Shown in pieces: positions 9,190-10,200 of a stretch of DNA of 10,200 bases. Source of the DNA: Ophiosphaerella korrae (taxonomy: Eukaryota > Ascomycota > Dothideomycetes > Pleosporales > Phaeosphaeriaceae); the NCBI GenBank assembly GCA_028456385.1, contig JALNQF010000963.1, positions 1 to 10,200 on the forward strand, read 5' to 3'. Position 1 is the first letter of the stretch. The number at the start of each line of letters is the position of its first letter. A program made the position numbers and the translations under genes. The notes beneath the pieces are model-generated. The model worked only from the letters and a program-made list of their open reading frames with translations. It was not told the origin of the DNA and searched no databases.

Positions 9190-9990
9190 GGTAGCTCTTT
9201 AAACAAGTAGCTTAGAAAGAGATTAATACGCTACTAGTAGCTAGCACCTAGAAGGAGATAGAGCGCTTACAATTAAGCGATTAGCTGCTACTTCTAAAGT
9301 AGGTTTTTACATACAAACTTAACTAAGATAGCTACTTTCTTAAGTGTAAAGCTTAGATTGTAGTGCGTAGAGACCTCTAAATAATTAATTTAATACAATT
9401 AACTTACGCTACTACATTAGTAGCGCGCTCGTTTCGAACCGCAATAGCGATTATAGCTAAGTTCAACCTAGAAGTAGCTTAGTATAACGTTATTAGAGCT
9501 TTCCTCTACGCATATAGAGATTATTAACTAGTAGTTATCTACGAGCTCCTAGATAGGTTTAAAGTAGCTAGTAAGTGCGTTAAGCTTAATTAAGCGCTAT
9601 ATAGCCTTAAAGACTCGCTACTCCTCTAGTATAAAGAGCTCTTAAGAACGCTTAAACAAGCTAGTCTTATAGTCTTAAAAGAAGAGCTGTGCTTATTCTA
9701 TAATAAAGAGCGTAAAATACTCTTTCTCTTCTACGTTAATAATATATTAGTAATATATTACAAAATCTACTAATTAGAAGCTTACTAAATTGTTAAGAGA
9801 ATTAAACAAGCCTACAATATAGAAGACAAAGGCCTAGTAAGCTAGTTCCTAGGCGTACGAGTAATACAGAGTTAGCTAGATAAGACTATTACGCTCGTCT
9901 ACAATAAGTATATTAACAAGATAGTAAAAAAGTTTAATCTTATAAGCTCTATAAGCTTTCTAGCAACTCTATTACTAGTAGAAGAGCTAT
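9190..9990 (+). pseudogene. reverse transcriptase, right copy
   Basis: This is a copia-type RT (RVT_2 family) that would copy element RNA into cDNA. The W-x-x-A-like entry block is near 9213, with Trp now a stop. V-F-T-Y-K-L is at 9303-9320. The first catalytic Asp is AAC (Asn) at 9486-9488, in the block before A-F-L. A-L-Y-S-L-K (former A-L-Y-G-L) lies near 9600, and the active-site Y-V-D-D reads Y-V-N-N at 9732-9743. V-G-S-I-L-Y-I-A and D-V-A-F-V-A blocks near 10050-10100 continue the match toward RNase H. Family membership is clear even though the enzyme is dead. Confidence 0.92.
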
Positions 9991-10200
9991 AGCTAAGTAA
10001 AGGAGAGGCCTTAAAGCGTAAAATCAAGGACTACTAAGAGTAAGTAGGATCTATCTTGTATATAGCAATAATAGTGCGACTAGACGTCGCATTTGTAGCT
10101 ACTAAGCTCTCTTAATATCTTACAAATCTAAGCTAAAAGTATCTTAAAGTAGTAAACTAAGTTATTATTTACTTATATAGAACTTAGCACCTATTAGTCT

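Larger units (their letters stand above)
5361..10200 (+). mobile_element. Copia-type LTR retrotransposon, right copy (RIP-mutated, 3' end outside window)
   Basis: This is a plus-strand copy of the same element as the left arm, with its 5' LTR at 5361-5742 and gag-pol to the window edge. The order Gag, protease, integrase, RT defines the copia superfamily. By eye, no ATG remains anywhere on its plus strand, and the in-frame stops I read are TAA or TAG, never TGA; this is what RIP at CA/TG predicts. Bases 5361-10165 pair with 1-4805 without net length difference, and the last 35 bases continue the element past the mirror of position 1. RNase H and the 3' LTR should follow beyond 10200. Confidence 0.93.
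5745..10200 (+). pseudogene. gag-pol polyprotein remnant, right copy
   Basis: One reading frame (codons starting at multiples of 3) can be followed from just after the LTR to the window edge, about 1,485 codons. It carries Gag, protease, integrase and RT in order without a frame change, so the ancestor was probably a single Gag-Pol ORF. It is broken by dozens of TAA/TAG stops, which fit former CAA, CAG or TGG codons. Loss of ATG hides the start; the first plausible region is around 5727-5790. Catalytic residues are lost in protease (Gly to Arg), integrase (D2 to Asn, E to Lys) and RT (three Asp to Asn). The 3' part with RNase H is outside the window. Confidence 0.9.

Noticed and set aside
1..10165. 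The palindrome as an assembly or inverted-read artefact
   Set aside because: The arms differ at many scattered positions by transitions in both directions, and the loop holds different sequence. An artefact would give near-identical arms.
1..10200. A new defence, biosynthetic or regulatory system carried as cargo
   Set aside because: Every domain recognised belongs to the retrotransposon, the reading frames are all broken, and the unassigned loop DNA is too short to hold a system.

Overview
The window is transposon DNA from a filamentous fungus, most likely an ascomycete of the Pezizomycotina. The evidence is a pervasive footprint of repeat-induced point mutation (RIP). CA and TG dinucleotides are almost gone and TA is everywhere: in bases 1-300 I count 53 TA against 1 CA and 8 TG. 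ATG is absent by eye from the + strand of 5361-10200, and the in-frame stops I read are all TAA or TAG. No host gene, RNA gene or intact ORF was recognised.

The layout is a giant inverted repeat. Base x on the left pairs with base 10166-x on the right, from 1/10165 to 4805/5361, with no net length difference at any point checked. Each arm is one copy of the same Ty1/copia-type LTR retrotransposon. The left copy lies on the minus strand (LTR 4424-4805, then gag-pol running leftward off the window). The right copy lies on the plus strand (LTR 5361-5742, then gag-pol running rightward off the window). The two 5' ends face each other, so the copies are divergent. Between them is a 555-base loop holding 123 bases without recognised features (4806-4928), a third, more decayed solo LTR on the minus strand (4929-5320), and a 40-base spacer (5321-5360).

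Reading through the stops, each arm keeps one continuous reading frame in the copia order: Gag (possible zinc knuckle), aspartic protease (former D-S/T-G-A motif), integrase (zinc finger, DDE core, C-terminal module) and reverse transcriptase (YVDD box now YVNN or YINN). RNase H and the 3' LTR would lie beyond both edges. In the parts compared, the copies differ by transitions (C/T and G/A), as expected of two copies that RIP mutated separately. Both are dead: key residues are lost and stops are dense. The centre is a cluster of three LTRs within 1.3 kb.

The most informative points are the near-perfect 4.8 kb palindrome whose symmetry ends exactly at the LTR tips, the older and differently mutated LTR trapped in its loop, and the different residues that each copy happens to retain.
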